In this document: positions 17,690 to 27,049 of the stretch, one piece after another
Numbering within the stretch: the first letter of the stretch is position 1
Layout of the letters: each line of letters begins with the position of its first letter
NCBI RefSeq assembly: GCF_004152935.1
Contig: NZ_SETE01000006.1
Coordinates: 248,001 to 312,000, forward strand
Source of the DNA: Brumimicrobium glaciale
GTDB taxonomy: Bacteria; Bacteroidota; Bacteroidia; Flavobacteriales_D; Crocinitomicaceae
Length of the DNA stretch: 64,000 nt
Direction: 5' to 3'
The notes under the pieces: generated by a model
Seen by the model: only the letters and a program-made list of their open reading frames with translations
Database searches by the model: none
Told to the model about the DNA's origin: nothing
Translations under genes and position numbers: made by a program

Positions 17690-18036
17690 AAAAATAGTTT
17701 GACTTTTCCAATTAAAGTCGGAGTATTGAGTAATACCTTTGTTATATCAATAGTACGTTTTTTCACAAGACCGACTTTAAATCTAGTGATTTTCAAACTA
17801 TTTATCAAGTGTATTTAAAACTAAATTCTTTTACAAATTTCATGAAAGGACGTTCAAGAAAGTTTTATTCAATATTTTAGATTGACGTCAATAACCAGAT
17901 GGGAATAACAGCTTTTATTGAAATAAAAGCTTGTTAGCATAGAAGGAAAACTGCATTACTCAAACTAAATTAACGTATTTTGGGTTGAGCTCAATAATTT
18001 TAATTATTTTCACGACCCAAATACTAATGAAACAAT
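17690..18036. promoter_or_regulatory. divergent promoter region, regulator / POT transporters
   Basis: This 347-bp gap has no gene. ATTGACGTCAAT at 17881-17892 is a perfect 12-bp palindrome. A looser inverted repeat, TTTGGGT (17979-17985) with ACCCAAA (18015-18021), ends 15 bp before the first transporter's ATG. Either could be an operator for the adjacent AraC-type regulator. No convincing TAnnTTTG element was found. Confidence 0.4.
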
Positions 18037-19851
18037 ATGAGTTTAGACACAAGTGTTAAGAGAGAGATGATGGGACACCCGATGGGATTGTTCATTTTAT
18101 TTTTTACAGAAATGTGGGAACGATTCTCATACTATGGAATGCGAGGTATTCTTACCTTGTATGTAGCCGCTTCGGCTACCGCTGCAGATCCAGGTTTAGG
18201 ATGGAGCAGTAAAGATGCAATTTGGTTGTATGGATGGTACACAATGTTCGTTTATGTTGCATCAATTCCAGGGGGTTGGATTGCCGATAAATTTCTCGGA
18301 CAGAAGAAAACAGTATTGTATGGTGGACTTTTGCTTTGTGTTGGACACGGAGTTCTTGCAATTCCTCAAGATTGGGCATTTTTCACAGGACTTGGACTAA
18401 TTATTTTAGGAGTTGGTGGATTAAAGCCAAACATTTCTACAATGGTTGGTGGTTTATATGAAGATGGCGACATCAGAAGAGACAGTGGATTTACAATTTT
18501 CTATATAGGAATTAACATTGGTGCATTCTTAGCAAGTATTTCTGTTGGATTAGTTGCTTATTACTACGGATGGCATTATGGTTTCGGTTTAGCTGGAATT
18601 GGAATGTTGTTAGGTCAAGCAGTTTACATCTGGGGACAAAAATACCTTGTAGGAATTGGAGAATTTAGTGGTGGAGACAAAGTGAGCGCTGCTGAAAAAG
18701 AAGCTGCAAAACGTCCATTATCTAAAATTGAAAAAGACAGAATTATCGTTCTATTGATTTCATTCTTAATCGTAATTGTTTTTTGGGGAGCTTTCGAGCA
18801 AGCTGGAGGATTAATGAACTTGTACACGGATATGAAAATTGATAGAAATATCGGTTTAAGTTGGATGGAAGAAATTCCTGCAGCAGTATTCCAATCATTG
18901 AACGCTGGTTACATCATTATATTCGGTACTGCAATTGGTGGATTCTGGGTGTGGTGGAAGAAAAAAGGACGTGAATCTTCATCTCTTTTCAAAATGGCCA
19001 TTGGTACAATCATTATGGGATTAGGGTATGTATTTATGATGTTCGCATCGAAAGAAGCAAGTTCTGAAACTTTCGGAAAGGCAGCAATGTTCTGGATTTT
19101 CCTTGCTTATTTATTCCACACAATTGGTGAACTTTCTACTTCGCCAGTTTCACTTTCTTTCATTACTAAATTAGCGCCGTTAAAATACGCTTCTATTATG
19201 ATGGGTATTTACTTCGCTGCAACTGGTTTCGGAAATAAGTTAGCTGGAAGTATTGGAGAGTCTTCACAATTAACTCCTTACAGCGCAGAAGTTGTTTATG
19301 AAAAAGACCAAATGATTCCATTCATGAAGATGGATACCATGAAGGTTAAAAATGAAGCGAATAAAGTTGTTCAGGTAATTGATTATCCAATCAATGAAGA
19401 CAAGAACTTTGAGATAAAAAGTTATGTCTATTTGCAAGGTGACCAAATTCAATTTACAGAATTTCAAGGAACTAGAGAATTGAACGCTATTTTTAAGTTG
19501 GATGAAGACAGAAAACAAGAATTGAAAGGAATTTTGGCTGAGCACAATGCAACGCAAGAAACGCCTTATCATGCAAGACTTGTTTTTGAAAAAGATTCTG
19601 ATTTCGCTAAAGAAATTGAAAATAAAGGTGACGGTAAAAACTATGGTGTTTCATTCGTTTTAGAAGAAGAACAAAGCGAACAGGAATACAATACTTTCAT
19701 GTGGCTTACTATTTTCACAGTTAGTTTTGGTTTGTTGCTGATCTTATTAATTAAGAGATTGAAAAAGTTAACGCACGGTGCGGAAGACAAAGAGGTTGAA
19801 GGCCTTGAAGCGGAAGGTTATGAAATAGCAGATACTGAAATAAAAGACTAA
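18037..19851 (+). CDS. POT/PTR family proton-coupled peptide transporter
   Basis: The 604-residue inner-membrane transporter of the major facilitator superfamily imports di- and tripeptides with protons. TM1 carries the POT signature E25-M-W-E28-R29-F-SYYG. The second signature (GLKPNISTMVGGLYEDGD, about 129-146) and the FYIGINIGAFLAS helix follow. An unusual hydrophilic insertion of about 140 residues (about 408-549) separates the penultimate and final helices; it is absent from typical bacterial POTs such as the E. coli proteins. A short acidic cytoplasmic tail ends the protein. The second POT gene starts 15 bp after this stop, so the two form an operon. Confidence 0.95.
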   Translation: MSLDTSVKREMMGHPMGLFILFFTEMWERFSYYGMRGILTLYVAASATAADPGLGWSSKDAIWLYGWYTMFVYVASIPGGWIADKFLGQKKTVLYGGLLLCVGHGVLAIPQDWAFFTGLGLIILGVGGLKPNISTMVGGLYEDGDIRRDSGFTIFYIGINIGAFLASISVGLVAYYYGWHYGFGLAGIGMLLGQAVYIWGQKYLVGIGEFSGGDKVSAAEKEAAKRPLSKIEKDRIIVLLISFLIVIVFWGAFEQAGGLMNLYTDMKIDRNIGLSWMEEIPAAVFQSLNAGYIIIFGTAIGGFWVWWKKKGRESSSLFKMAIGTIIMGLGYVFMMFASKEASSETFGKAAMFWIFLAYLFHTIGELSTSPVSLSFITKLAPLKYASIMMGIYFAATGFGNKLAGSIGESSQLTPYSAEVVYEKDQMIPFMKMDTMKVKNEANKVVQVIDYPINEDKNFEIKSYVYLQGDQIQFTEFQGTRELNAIFKLDEDRKQELKGILAEHNATQETPYHARLVFEKDSDFAKEIENKGDGKNYGVSFVLEEEQSEQEYNTFMWLTIFTVSFGLLLILLIKRLKKLTHGAEDKEVEGLEAEGYEIADTEIKD

Positions 19852-19866
19852 TTACAAAAAACAATT

Positions 19867-21951
19867 ATGGCAGAAGCAGTTGACAGATCTCAGCATGATG
19901 AGTTCTTTAAAAGTAAAGTATTAGGTCACCCAGCAGGGTTGTTCGTTCTTTTCTTTACGGAAATGTGGGAAAGATTCTCTTTCTATGGAATGAGAGTTTT
20001 ATTGATTAACTTCCTTACAATGGCGGTTATTGGTAGTAATCCAGGTTGGGAATGGTCTGCAGAAAATGCAGGTGCTCTTTTCGGAACTTATGCGGGTTTA
20101 CTTTACTTAACGCCAATTTTGGGTGGTGTAATTGCCGATAAATTCGTGGGTTATCGCTGGGCAGTTCTGATTGGTTGTGTTATAATGACTCTGGGGCACG
20201 CTTCAATGGCTTTGGAAACAGAATTCTCTCTTTACATGGGATTAGCATTGCTAGTTTTAGGAACAGGATTCTTTAAGCCAAATATCACCTCAATTATTTC
20301 TGAAATGTACACCTATCTTCCTGAAAAGAAAGATGGTGCTTACACGATTTTCTACATGGGAGTTAACGCTGGTGCATTCTTCGGGATGATGCTTTGTGGT
20401 TACCTTGCAGAACGTGTTGGTTGGTCTTGGGGATTCGGATTAGCAGGAGTATTTATGTTATTTGGAACAATCCAGTTCTATTTAGCGAAACCTCTTTTTG
20501 GAAAAATTGGTGCTCCACCAGTTCGTCAATCGAAAGAGGAAAAAGCTGCTGAAGTAAAAGATTATAAAGAAAATAAATTTACGATAGTAGATAAAATCTT
20601 AATCGTTGTTACAGCAATTATTGGATTACTTTATTTAATCAACGATCCAGTTTCTAAAATTGGTGGTATCAATTTACTACCAGAAGAATTCTTACTTTCA
20701 AAAGATACGCTGTCAGGTTCGTTGGTGATTATCATAGGTGGTGTTCTTTTGTTCTTATATTTAATCATAACAAGAATTATCCGTTATGAAAAAATTGTAA
20801 GAGATAAAATGATTGCAGTGATCATATTTGCATTCTTTACTGTATTGTTCTTTATTCCATTCGAGCAAGCAGCAACATCAATGGTTATTTTCGCCAGAGA
20901 TTACACGGATAGGGTGCTTACAGGGAATTCAGCATTGATATTTAATGTAGTAAATACTTTATTGACGGTTATTCCTTTGATGATTATTACTTGGGTTCTT
21001 TATTTATTGAATAAAAAATCATTCGCTAAGATTCCAGGAAGTAACATTGTTCTAGCAATTTGTTTTGCCCTTGTTTGGGGAATTGTTGTTTGGATGTTAG
21101 TTCAGGATTTCTCAACTAAATCATACGCTGTAACCTACCAAGCTGTGGAAACAGAGCAAATTATCGACGGTAAATCAATAAAAGAATATGTGCCAATCAC
21201 CGAAGCTCGTCCATTACAAGCTGGCGAAGTAAGTGAAACACAAACGTTAAGTGTTTCGTCAAGCAGTGAATTAACAGTTGGACAACCTGTTGCAGCTCAC
21301 CTTGAATTAGGGAAATACCAATATTTGGATGCGCAAACACAAGAGCAATTAGCACTTGATTATACTGATAAAGGTCTAGAATCTACTATTGTCTTAGGTG
21401 AAGTTTCTGAAATCAAAGAAAACCAAGTTGAAATTACAGTTTCATGGTTTAGTATTTTGAACTCGTTCTTCATTATTGCATTTGCATCTTTCTTCTCGAA
21501 ATGGTGGGAAAGTAAATACAATCCATCAGCTGCAATGAAATACTCTTTAGGATTGATCTTAGTTGGAGTTGGATTCGCAATTCTAGCTTATGGTTCAAGC
21601 TTTATTCCACCAGGAGCAGAAGCAGGAATGGTGCGAGTAAGTATGGTATGGCTGGTCTTGGCGTATCTATTCCACACCATTGGAGAACTCTGTTTATCTC
21701 CCGTTGGACTGTCCTACGTGAGTAAATTAGTTCCACCAAGGATGATAGCATTAATGTTTGGTATGTGGTATTTAGCCATTGCTATTGGAAATAAAACTGC
21801 AGCTTCTATGGGAGGTATGGTTGAACAAATTCAAGAAGAATATAGCTTGTCTGCTTTCTTCTTAATCTTCACCGCAATTCCAGTTGTAGCAGGAATTCTT
21901 ATTGCATTATTGAATCCATTATTGAAGAAGTTAATGCACGGAGTAAAATAA
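19867..21951 (+). CDS. second POT/PTR family peptide transporter
   Basis: A 694-residue paralogue of the preceding transporter, with the TM1 signature E32-M-W-E35-R36-F-SFYG and a second signature in GTGFFKPNITSIISEMY. Its hydrophilic insertion (about 417-524, rich in Thr, Glu and Gln) is in a different place, earlier in the C-terminal helix bundle, so the two inserts appear to be independent additions. The pair may differ in peptide preference or form a heteromer (inference). Translation follows the first gene by a 15-bp gap, and a strong terminator at 22014-22052 ends the operon. Confidence 0.95.
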   Translation: MAEAVDRSQHDEFFKSKVLGHPAGLFVLFFTEMWERFSFYGMRVLLINFLTMAVIGSNPGWEWSAENAGALFGTYAGLLYLTPILGGVIADKFVGYRWAVLIGCVIMTLGHASMALETEFSLYMGLALLVLGTGFFKPNITSIISEMYTYLPEKKDGAYTIFYMGVNAGAFFGMMLCGYLAERVGWSWGFGLAGVFMLFGTIQFYLAKPLFGKIGAPPVRQSKEEKAAEVKDYKENKFTIVDKILIVVTAIIGLLYLINDPVSKIGGINLLPEEFLLSKDTLSGSLVIIIGGVLLFLYLIITRIIRYEKIVRDKMIAVIIFAFFTVLFFIPFEQAATSMVIFARDYTDRVLTGNSALIFNVVNTLLTVIPLMIITWVLYLLNKKSFAKIPGSNIVLAICFALVWGIVVWMLVQDFSTKSYAVTYQAVETEQIIDGKSIKEYVPITEARPLQAGEVSETQTLSVSSSSELTVGQPVAAHLELGKYQYLDAQTQEQLALDYTDKGLESTIVLGEVSEIKENQVEITVSWFSILNSFFIIAFASFFSKWWESKYNPSAAMKYSLGLILVGVGFAILAYGSSFIPPGAEAGMVRVSMVWLVLAYLFHTIGELCLSPVGLSYVSKLVPPRMIALMFGMWYLAIAIGNKTAASMGGMVEQIQEEYSLSAFFLIFTAIPVVAGILIALLNPLLKKLMHGVK

Positions 21952-22013
21952 TCTTTGCAAGAAAACTCCAAATAAGATCAGTATTGATTTATTGAAATAA
22001 TATTAAAATATAA

Positions 22014-22052
22014 AATGCCGTTCCATGATTATTATGGAACGGCATTTTTTTT
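22014..22052 (+). terminator. strong intrinsic terminator
   Basis: A 13-bp perfect stem (AATGCCGTTCCAT at 22014-22026 with ATGGAACGGCATT at 22034-22046) and a T run end the POT operon. Confidence 0.9.
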
Positions 22053-22142
22053 GAATAAGAATTAAGAATCGTTGCGAATTAACTTTTTCAATTTCTAAAT
22101 TTGTAGGAATATTAGAACAACATTTTTTAAAAAGAGTAAACC

Positions 22143-22361
22143 ATGGAAACAATTGAATTCAACCTCGAAGGAGAATATATAGAATTACTACAACTATTAA
22201 AAGCAACTGGAATAGCTCAAACAGGAGGCCATGCAAAGATGATTGTCGATGATGGAGGTGTTGTGAGAGATGGTGAAGTGGAAACGCGTAAACGGGCGAA
22301 ACTACGTGTTGGCGATGTTATTGAAATCGAAGGAAATCTTAAAATAATTATTAATGTTTAA
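22143..22361 (+). CDS. S4-domain RNA-binding protein (YbcJ/YaaA type)
   Basis: The 72-residue product is a stand-alone S4 domain: EYIELLQLLKATGIAQTGGHAKMIVDDGGVVRDGEVETRKRAKLRVGDVIEIEG in outline, with the helix-turn-helix and the GG/RDG turn typical of the family. S4 domains bind structured RNA, often rRNA or tRNA. Small members like YbcJ are thought to act in ribosome assembly or quality control, though the partner is unknown. It is monocistronic, preceded by the POT operon terminator. The basic surface residues (TRKRAK, about 48-53) fit RNA binding. Confidence 0.88.
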   Translation: METIEFNLEGEYIELLQLLKATGIAQTGGHAKMIVDDGGVVRDGEVETRKRAKLRVGDVIEIEGNLKIIINV

Positions 22362-22476
22362 CGTTTTGATTATGTTTGTTTTACTGGAGTAGTTTGCTGC
22401 TTTAGTAGAACGGATTACGCCGATTTTCGATTGCTGATTCAAAGTGGTTTTTTTCTTTATTAAATGATAAAATCAA

Positions 22477-22980
22477 CTACTTGTCTGGAGAAGAAAATAC
22501 AATAATTTCCATTTTTTGAGGATAAATATATACAGAATCATTAGGTGAATTAAAGTGAGTATTCCATACGCCAGCTATATATGCTATTGAAGGATCATAC
22601 CATTCTGGTGAGGACGCTATGACATCTGAATCTATCACATATTGTTCGATTACTTCATTATTATTTATTACAAAGAATGAGGTAAGCGTGTTCGAAAAAA
22701 CTAGCTTTTTATTATTCTTAACTGTCAATTTCATGTCTAGCAGAAACTCCTTTTGATCCGACCATTGATGATTAGGAAAGTTTAATTGGCTATAGTTAAT
22801 GTATATTTTATCAGCCGAATTAGTGCTTAACAGCTCTTTTATCGTTGTTTTTTTATATATGCCTTCAATACTTTCGACTTGTTGGGCAATGTCTTGAGTT
22901 ATATCTTTGTAAGACTTGTTTTTTGGCGAACAACCAATAAAATGAAATAGAATAACGAATGCAAATAGACCTGTTTTCAT
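22477..22980 (-). CDS. hypothetical lipoprotein
   Basis: I do not recognise this 167-residue protein. It starts with a lipoprotein signal peptide (MKTGLFAFVILFHFIGC, lipidated Cys at residue 17). The rest is a mixed alpha/beta domain without Cys motifs or repeats. Alternating hydrophobic segments (KIYINYSQLNFP, KLVFSNTLTSFFVI) suggest a small beta sandwich facing the periplasm. It is alone on the minus strand between the S4 protein and the peptidase operon. Nothing in the context points to a function. Confidence 0.6.
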   Translation of the reverse strand: MKTGLFAFVILFHFIGCSPKNKSYKDITQDIAQQVESIEGIYKKTTIKELLSTNSADKIYINYSQLNFPNHQWSDQKEFLLDMKLTVKNNKKLVFSNTLTSFFVINNNEVIEQYVIDSDVIASSPEWYDPSIAYIAGVWNTHFNSPNDSVYIYPQKMEIIVFSSPDK

Positions 22981-23086
22981 AATTCCCTATTTAATAAAAT
23001 TCATTGTCAACGAACCATCCTAAAAACATCCCTACCGCATTAAGCATTACAAAACCCCTATCGCATTAACAGTTATCTTTTTTTTT

Positions 23087-23122
23087 CTCTGCGTATCTCT
23101 GCCCCTCTGCGAAACTCTGCGG
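23087..23122. repeat. CTCTGCG low-complexity repeat
   Basis: CTCTGCG-like words recur four times (23087, about 23097, 23105 and 23115), just past the end of the minus-strand M1 peptidase gene. A related stretch is at 26861-26912. The short repeated word suggests a dispersed repeat rather than a regulatory site. Confidence 0.5.
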
Positions 23123-23141
23123 CACCTTACCCATTTAACTC

Positions 23142-25448
23142 CTACCTCTTCGACCTTTGCATTGGATTTTCATTAATCCTACTTTCTTTAAACATCTTAA
23201 ATCTTGTCGGTTCAACTTTTCTTGGCCAACTGTTATTGCTGATATCTGTATCTGCTGTTTCTAAAAATGGATCTAAGATAAAGGCACTTACTTCTTTATC
23301 GAAATACAATACTTTTGAAACTTGGAAATTGTGTCTTCTCCATATTTCTGCGGGAATTCTGATTACTTCTTCTGAACCATCAATGAATTCAGCTTTGATA
23401 ATCAATGGCATTACTAATCCTCCGATATTACTGAAATTCAATTCGTAGAAATGCATTCCGCTATTTAATAAATCCTTGTCTTCTTGACTTAATGTTCCTT
23501 GCAGCTTTTCGAAATCTTCATTGTCAGCTGATTCTATTGCAAAGGGATCTTGTGTGTTATAATAATCTGCTAATGCTGGTTTTCTTTCTAATCTTGTTTT
23601 GTTCGTGTCCGCTTGGTTGCGCTGAGTTCCGATAAATTCTGAACCTCTTTCTGATTCATTTTTTTCGACTTGCTTCTCAATTTGTGGATTCCCAGTATTC
23701 ATTTGGAACCATTTCACGTCTGTCATTGCAATATCCACATGGTCGGTAGAGTAGAACCAACCTCTCCAAAACCAATCCAAATCAACTCCAGAAGCGTCTT
23801 CCATTGTGCGGAAGAAATCTGCTGGTGTTGGGTGTTTGAATGCCCAACGATTCGCATATACTTTAAAGGCATGATCGAATAATTCACGTCCCATTATTGT
23901 TTCACGAAGGATATTTAATGCTGTTGCTGGTTTTCCATAAGCGTTGTTTCCAAATTGCCAAATCGATTCAGAATTGGTCATGATTGGAGAAATATATTCT
24001 TTGTCTCCGCCCATGTAATCGCTAATCATATAGGCTGGACCTCTTCTTGAAGGATAATTGCGTTCCCATTTCTGCTCTGCAACATATTGTAGAAAAGTAT
24101 TTAATCCTTCGTCCATCCAAGTCCATTGGCGTTCATCAGAATTAATAATCATCGGGAAAAAGTTATGTCCAACTTCGTGAATAATCACAGACATCATTCC
24201 ATATTTAGTACGTGGAGGGTAAGTTCCATCTTTTTCTGGTCGGCCATAGTTGAAACAAATCATCGGGTATTCCATTCCAATTGCTGCTGCATGAACAGAA
24301 ATTGCTACAGGATATGGATAAGCAATTGTGTGATCAGAATAAACTTCTAAAGTATGTGCCACAACTTCTGTGGAATACTTTTCCCAAAGTGGATTACCTT
24401 CTTTTGGATAATAGGACATTGCTAAAGTAGTTTTGTCTTCTATTTTCACTGGCATCACATCCCATATAAATTTTCTTGAAGAAGCAAAAGCAAAATCACG
24501 CACGTTTTCAGCTTTGAATTTCCAAACCTTCGTTTTCTTAGATTTTGTCTTTTCATTTTCCGTGGCTTCTTCTTGTGTGACGATTATTGTCGGCTTTGAA
24601 AAGTCTTTTTTTGCAGCTGCTAAACGTTCTCTTTGCTTGCTTGTCAATACTTGAGATTCATTTTGTAAAACTCCTGTTGCAGCGATAACGTGATCATCTG
24701 GAACTTTAATTTCAACATTGTAATCTCCAAATGGCAGAGTGAATTCACCTCGACCTAAAAATTGCTTATTCTGCCATCCTTCTACATCATTGTAAACACA
24801 CATTCTAGGAAAAAACTTCGCTATAGTATAAAGGTAGTTTTCATCTTCTGGGAAGTATTCATATCCTGCTCGACCACCAATTTTCATTCTGTCGTTAATA
24901 TTGTACCACCATTTTAAATCAAAACTAATTGACTTTCCTGGCTGTAACGGTTCTTTTAAATCAATGCGCAACATGGTTTTGTTAATGGCGTAATCCATAT
25001 CTTCTCCATTCGTAGCTTTGATATAATCGATTTTATATCCTCCATCGAATACAAACATTTTACTGTGCACTTTCGCAAGCGTATTGAAATCTTCCATTCT
25101 TTCCACTTGAATAAGCTTAGAATCGGAACCTTGGGCGCGCATATTTTGATCCAATTGTAACCACAAATAATCCAATCGATCTGGCGAATTGTTTATATAA
25201 GTGATACGCTCTTTTCCATGAATTGTTTGCTTTTCATCATCCAATTCGATCTTGATGTCATAATTCGCTTGTTGTTGGTAATACTCATGTCCTGGAGCTC
25301 CAGAAGCGGTTCTGTATACATTTGGTGTCGCTAATTCTTGTTTCAACTGTCGAAACTTATTCATGTTGATGTTTTCTGGATTGTCATGTCCTTGACTCCA
25401 GCTATTCAAACATGTAAATGCGAAGATAATTGCGAAAAATATTCTCAT
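23142..25448 (-). CDS. M1 family metallopeptidase (exported)
   Basis: The 768-residue exported peptidase starts with a signal peptide (MRIFFAIIFAFTCLNSWSQ). An N-terminal saddle domain precedes the gluzincin domain with zinc site HEVGH (H424, E425, H428) and E447 in DEGLN. The substrate-binding GAMEN motif is replaced by IGMEYP, so the N-terminal amine may be recognised differently. The C-terminal part lacks a sorting tail and ends in a charged segment. It overlaps the upstream DUF6702 gene by four bases (ATGA), which implies translational coupling and a shared task. In flavobacteria I recall this pairing as common. The likely role is degradation of peptides in the periplasm. Confidence 0.92.
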   Translation of the reverse strand: MRIFFAIIFAFTCLNSWSQGHDNPENINMNKFRQLKQELATPNVYRTASGAPGHEYYQQQANYDIKIELDDEKQTIHGKERITYINNSPDRLDYLWLQLDQNMRAQGSDSKLIQVERMEDFNTLAKVHSKMFVFDGGYKIDYIKATNGEDMDYAINKTMLRIDLKEPLQPGKSISFDLKWWYNINDRMKIGGRAGYEYFPEDENYLYTIAKFFPRMCVYNDVEGWQNKQFLGRGEFTLPFGDYNVEIKVPDDHVIAATGVLQNESQVLTSKQRERLAAAKKDFSKPTIIVTQEEATENEKTKSKKTKVWKFKAENVRDFAFASSRKFIWDVMPVKIEDKTTLAMSYYPKEGNPLWEKYSTEVVAHTLEVYSDHTIAYPYPVAISVHAAAIGMEYPMICFNYGRPEKDGTYPPRTKYGMMSVIIHEVGHNFFPMIINSDERQWTWMDEGLNTFLQYVAEQKWERNYPSRRGPAYMISDYMGGDKEYISPIMTNSESIWQFGNNAYGKPATALNILRETIMGRELFDHAFKVYANRWAFKHPTPADFFRTMEDASGVDLDWFWRGWFYSTDHVDIAMTDVKWFQMNTGNPQIEKQVEKNESERGSEFIGTQRNQADTNKTRLERKPALADYYNTQDPFAIESADNEDFEKLQGTLSQEDKDLLNSGMHFYELNFSNIGGLVMPLIIKAEFIDGSEEVIRIPAEIWRRHNFQVSKVLYFDKEVSAFILDPFLETADTDISNNSWPRKVEPTRFKMFKESRINENPMQRSKR

Positions 25449-25945
25449 AGTTCTATCGTTCTTTTTGATCTTGTGTTCAGAAAAGTAACAAATTGTTTCC
25501 CTTCTGGTTTAAATAAAGTAAGCTTGTTTTGTTGTAACGGAAAAAAGTTCATCAATAAATCATATTGAACTTCAATCGTTTTAGGTTTTTCCATTTTACG
25601 TGATGTCAAGAAGATCACCACTTGGTCGTTGTCGTTAATTTTTATTCCAACTAAATCCAATTGAAGCGGATTCCCTTTGACCATAATTTGAAATCCTTTT
25701 GAAATTTCTTGTTCAATCATCGAGAGATATATCGGTTTACCAACACATTCTTCCAAGCGAGGAATAGAAATCCCTTGATCTGCAAGATAATCTTCCAAAT
25801 CGTGTCCGGTAACTTCTAATGAGATTTCAAATTGTTCTGTTTTCTCATTGTATTGCATTTCAGCAAATGAGAAATAAAATTCATGCGCACTCAATTGAAA
25901 TGAGAACGTGAAAATTATCGAGATTAAAAGAAGTCGTAAAGTCAT
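25445..25945 (-). CDS. DUF6702 family exported protein
   Basis: The 166-residue protein matches the flavobacterial DUF6702 family: a signal peptide ending QLSA, then HEFYFSFAEMQYNEKTEQFEISLEVTGHDLE, which is the family's typical opening. The body is mainly beta, and no catalytic motif is seen. Its stop overlaps the start of the M1 peptidase gene (ATGA, 25445-25448), so the two are co-translated. It may be a periplasmic partner or chaperone of that peptidase (inference). The function is not established for the family as far as I know. Confidence 0.82.
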   Translation of the reverse strand: MTLRLLLISIIFTFSFQLSAHEFYFSFAEMQYNEKTEQFEISLEVTGHDLEDYLADQGISIPRLEECVGKPIYLSMIEQEISKGFQIMVKGNPLQLDLVGIKINDNDQVVIFLTSRKMEKPKTIEVQYDLLMNFFPLQQNKLTLFKPEGKQFVTFLNTRSKRTIEL

Positions 25946-26245
25946 AGGACTGGCGAATTTACCTAAAATTTTTTGAATAATGACGTGTATTTAATGATGA
26001 ATTATAAATCAGCCAGTGGTCGGACAAGTTGATGAAGGATGAATGTTGGAATGATTCCCGAGATGATAAAGTTAGCGGATTACGGAATAATTATATTTGT
26101 TCATCTTTTACTCCTGTTCACGTCTCGTGAACAAGCCAATTTTGTGAACGATAACGTTTTTTAATAATTCGCAATTCGTAATTGACAAATTCGTAATTAA
26201 TTAAACCTTACATTTGATTAATAAGAACTAAAACAATTCTCCAAA
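25946..26245. other. 300-bp spacer with an inverted repeat and a -7 element
   Basis: No gene is visible. TGTTCACGTCTCGTGAACA (26115-26133) is a perfect 8-3-8 inverted repeat, and TTGTGAACG recurs at 26142. TACATTTG (26209-26216) matches TAnnTTTG and is the probable -7 element of the lipoprotein gene at 26246. Confidence 0.45.
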
Positions 26246-26587
26246 ATGAAGTCGATAGCAGTTTTACTCAGCATTTCCGTTTTAATGATTTTTACTAGTT
26301 GTAAAAAATGCAACAATGATGATCCTACTGCAAGGGTTGTAAATAATGGAACTTCCGCAGTGAGCTTACAGATTACTTCATCTGTTGGAAATGTAATTTC
26401 AATTACAGGATTGGAGAAGGGTTTAATATCTTCTGAAAAAAGTTATTCTACGGGAGTTGCGACTATAAGCGGAACTATTGAAGGAATCCAATTGTCAGAA
26501 TCCGTTGATATGTCAGAATGTTATGCTTACGATATCACCATTACTAGCGAAAATAAACTCTCAGTTTTTTCACAGGATAAAAATTAA
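26246..26587 (+). CDS. small hypothetical lipoprotein
   Basis: This 113-residue product is not recognised. A lipoprotein signal peptide (MKSIAVLLSISVLMIFTSC, lipidated Cys at 19) is followed by KKCNNDD, a form typical of Bacteroidota surface lipoproteins. The mature part of about 90 residues is predicted mostly beta, with a further Cys near residue 100. A TACATTTG promoter element lies 30 bp upstream. The gene is alone, flanked on the right by a repeat-rich spacer. Confidence 0.6.
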   Translation: MKSIAVLLSISVLMIFTSCKKCNNDDPTARVVNNGTSAVSLQITSSVGNVISITGLEKGLISSEKSYSTGVATISGTIEGIQLSESVDMSECYAYDITITSENKLSVFSQDKN

Positions 26588-27049
26588 GTATTAAAACAAT
26601 AATTCTATTTATAGCACTGTCGCATGAATGGTGGCTTGCCGAAGTCCAGCTCATGAAACGCTATAAGTAGATTCCATAATCATATACCTTAATTGATCGT
26701 ACAAATTTGTCAAACAACTGTCAAAGCGCTTCTCCATTTATCTTTGTAAAATCAAATCAATTCCCGAAAGCGCACTCTGCGTCCCGACAACTTTACGCGA
26801 CTGCGTTATTCTTCTTCTTCTTCTTCTTCTTCTTCTTCTTTGCGTCCCGACAGCTGTACGGGACTCTGCCCTCCGCGAATCTCCTCGTAATTCTTTCTTC
26901 TTTTTCTCTGCGCTACTCTTCCCTTAATCACTCAACATCGTTGTCACATAAATGTCACATAGTTTAGTAAATTCTTAAAAAATGTAAAATAGCAATTCCA
27001 CTTTGGAAATAAATCCATAATTTAAGCTTACGAACTAAAACAAACAATT
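26588..27049. repeat. repeat-rich spacer with (TTC)n microsatellite
   Basis: The 462-bp gap has no gene. A TTC microsatellite of more than ten units (26809-26840) lies between two related segments that both begin TGCGTCCCGACA (26778 and 26841). The second contains GTCCCGACAGCTGTACGGGAC, a near-palindrome recalling CCGATAGCTATCGG at 1451. CTCTGCG words follow to about 26912. A polyphenylalanine open frame here is an artefact of the TTC run. Confidence 0.75.

Noticed and set aside
26707-26967. Open frame with a polyphenylalanine run
   Set aside because: Caused by the TTC microsatellite; the rest lacks protein-like sequence.
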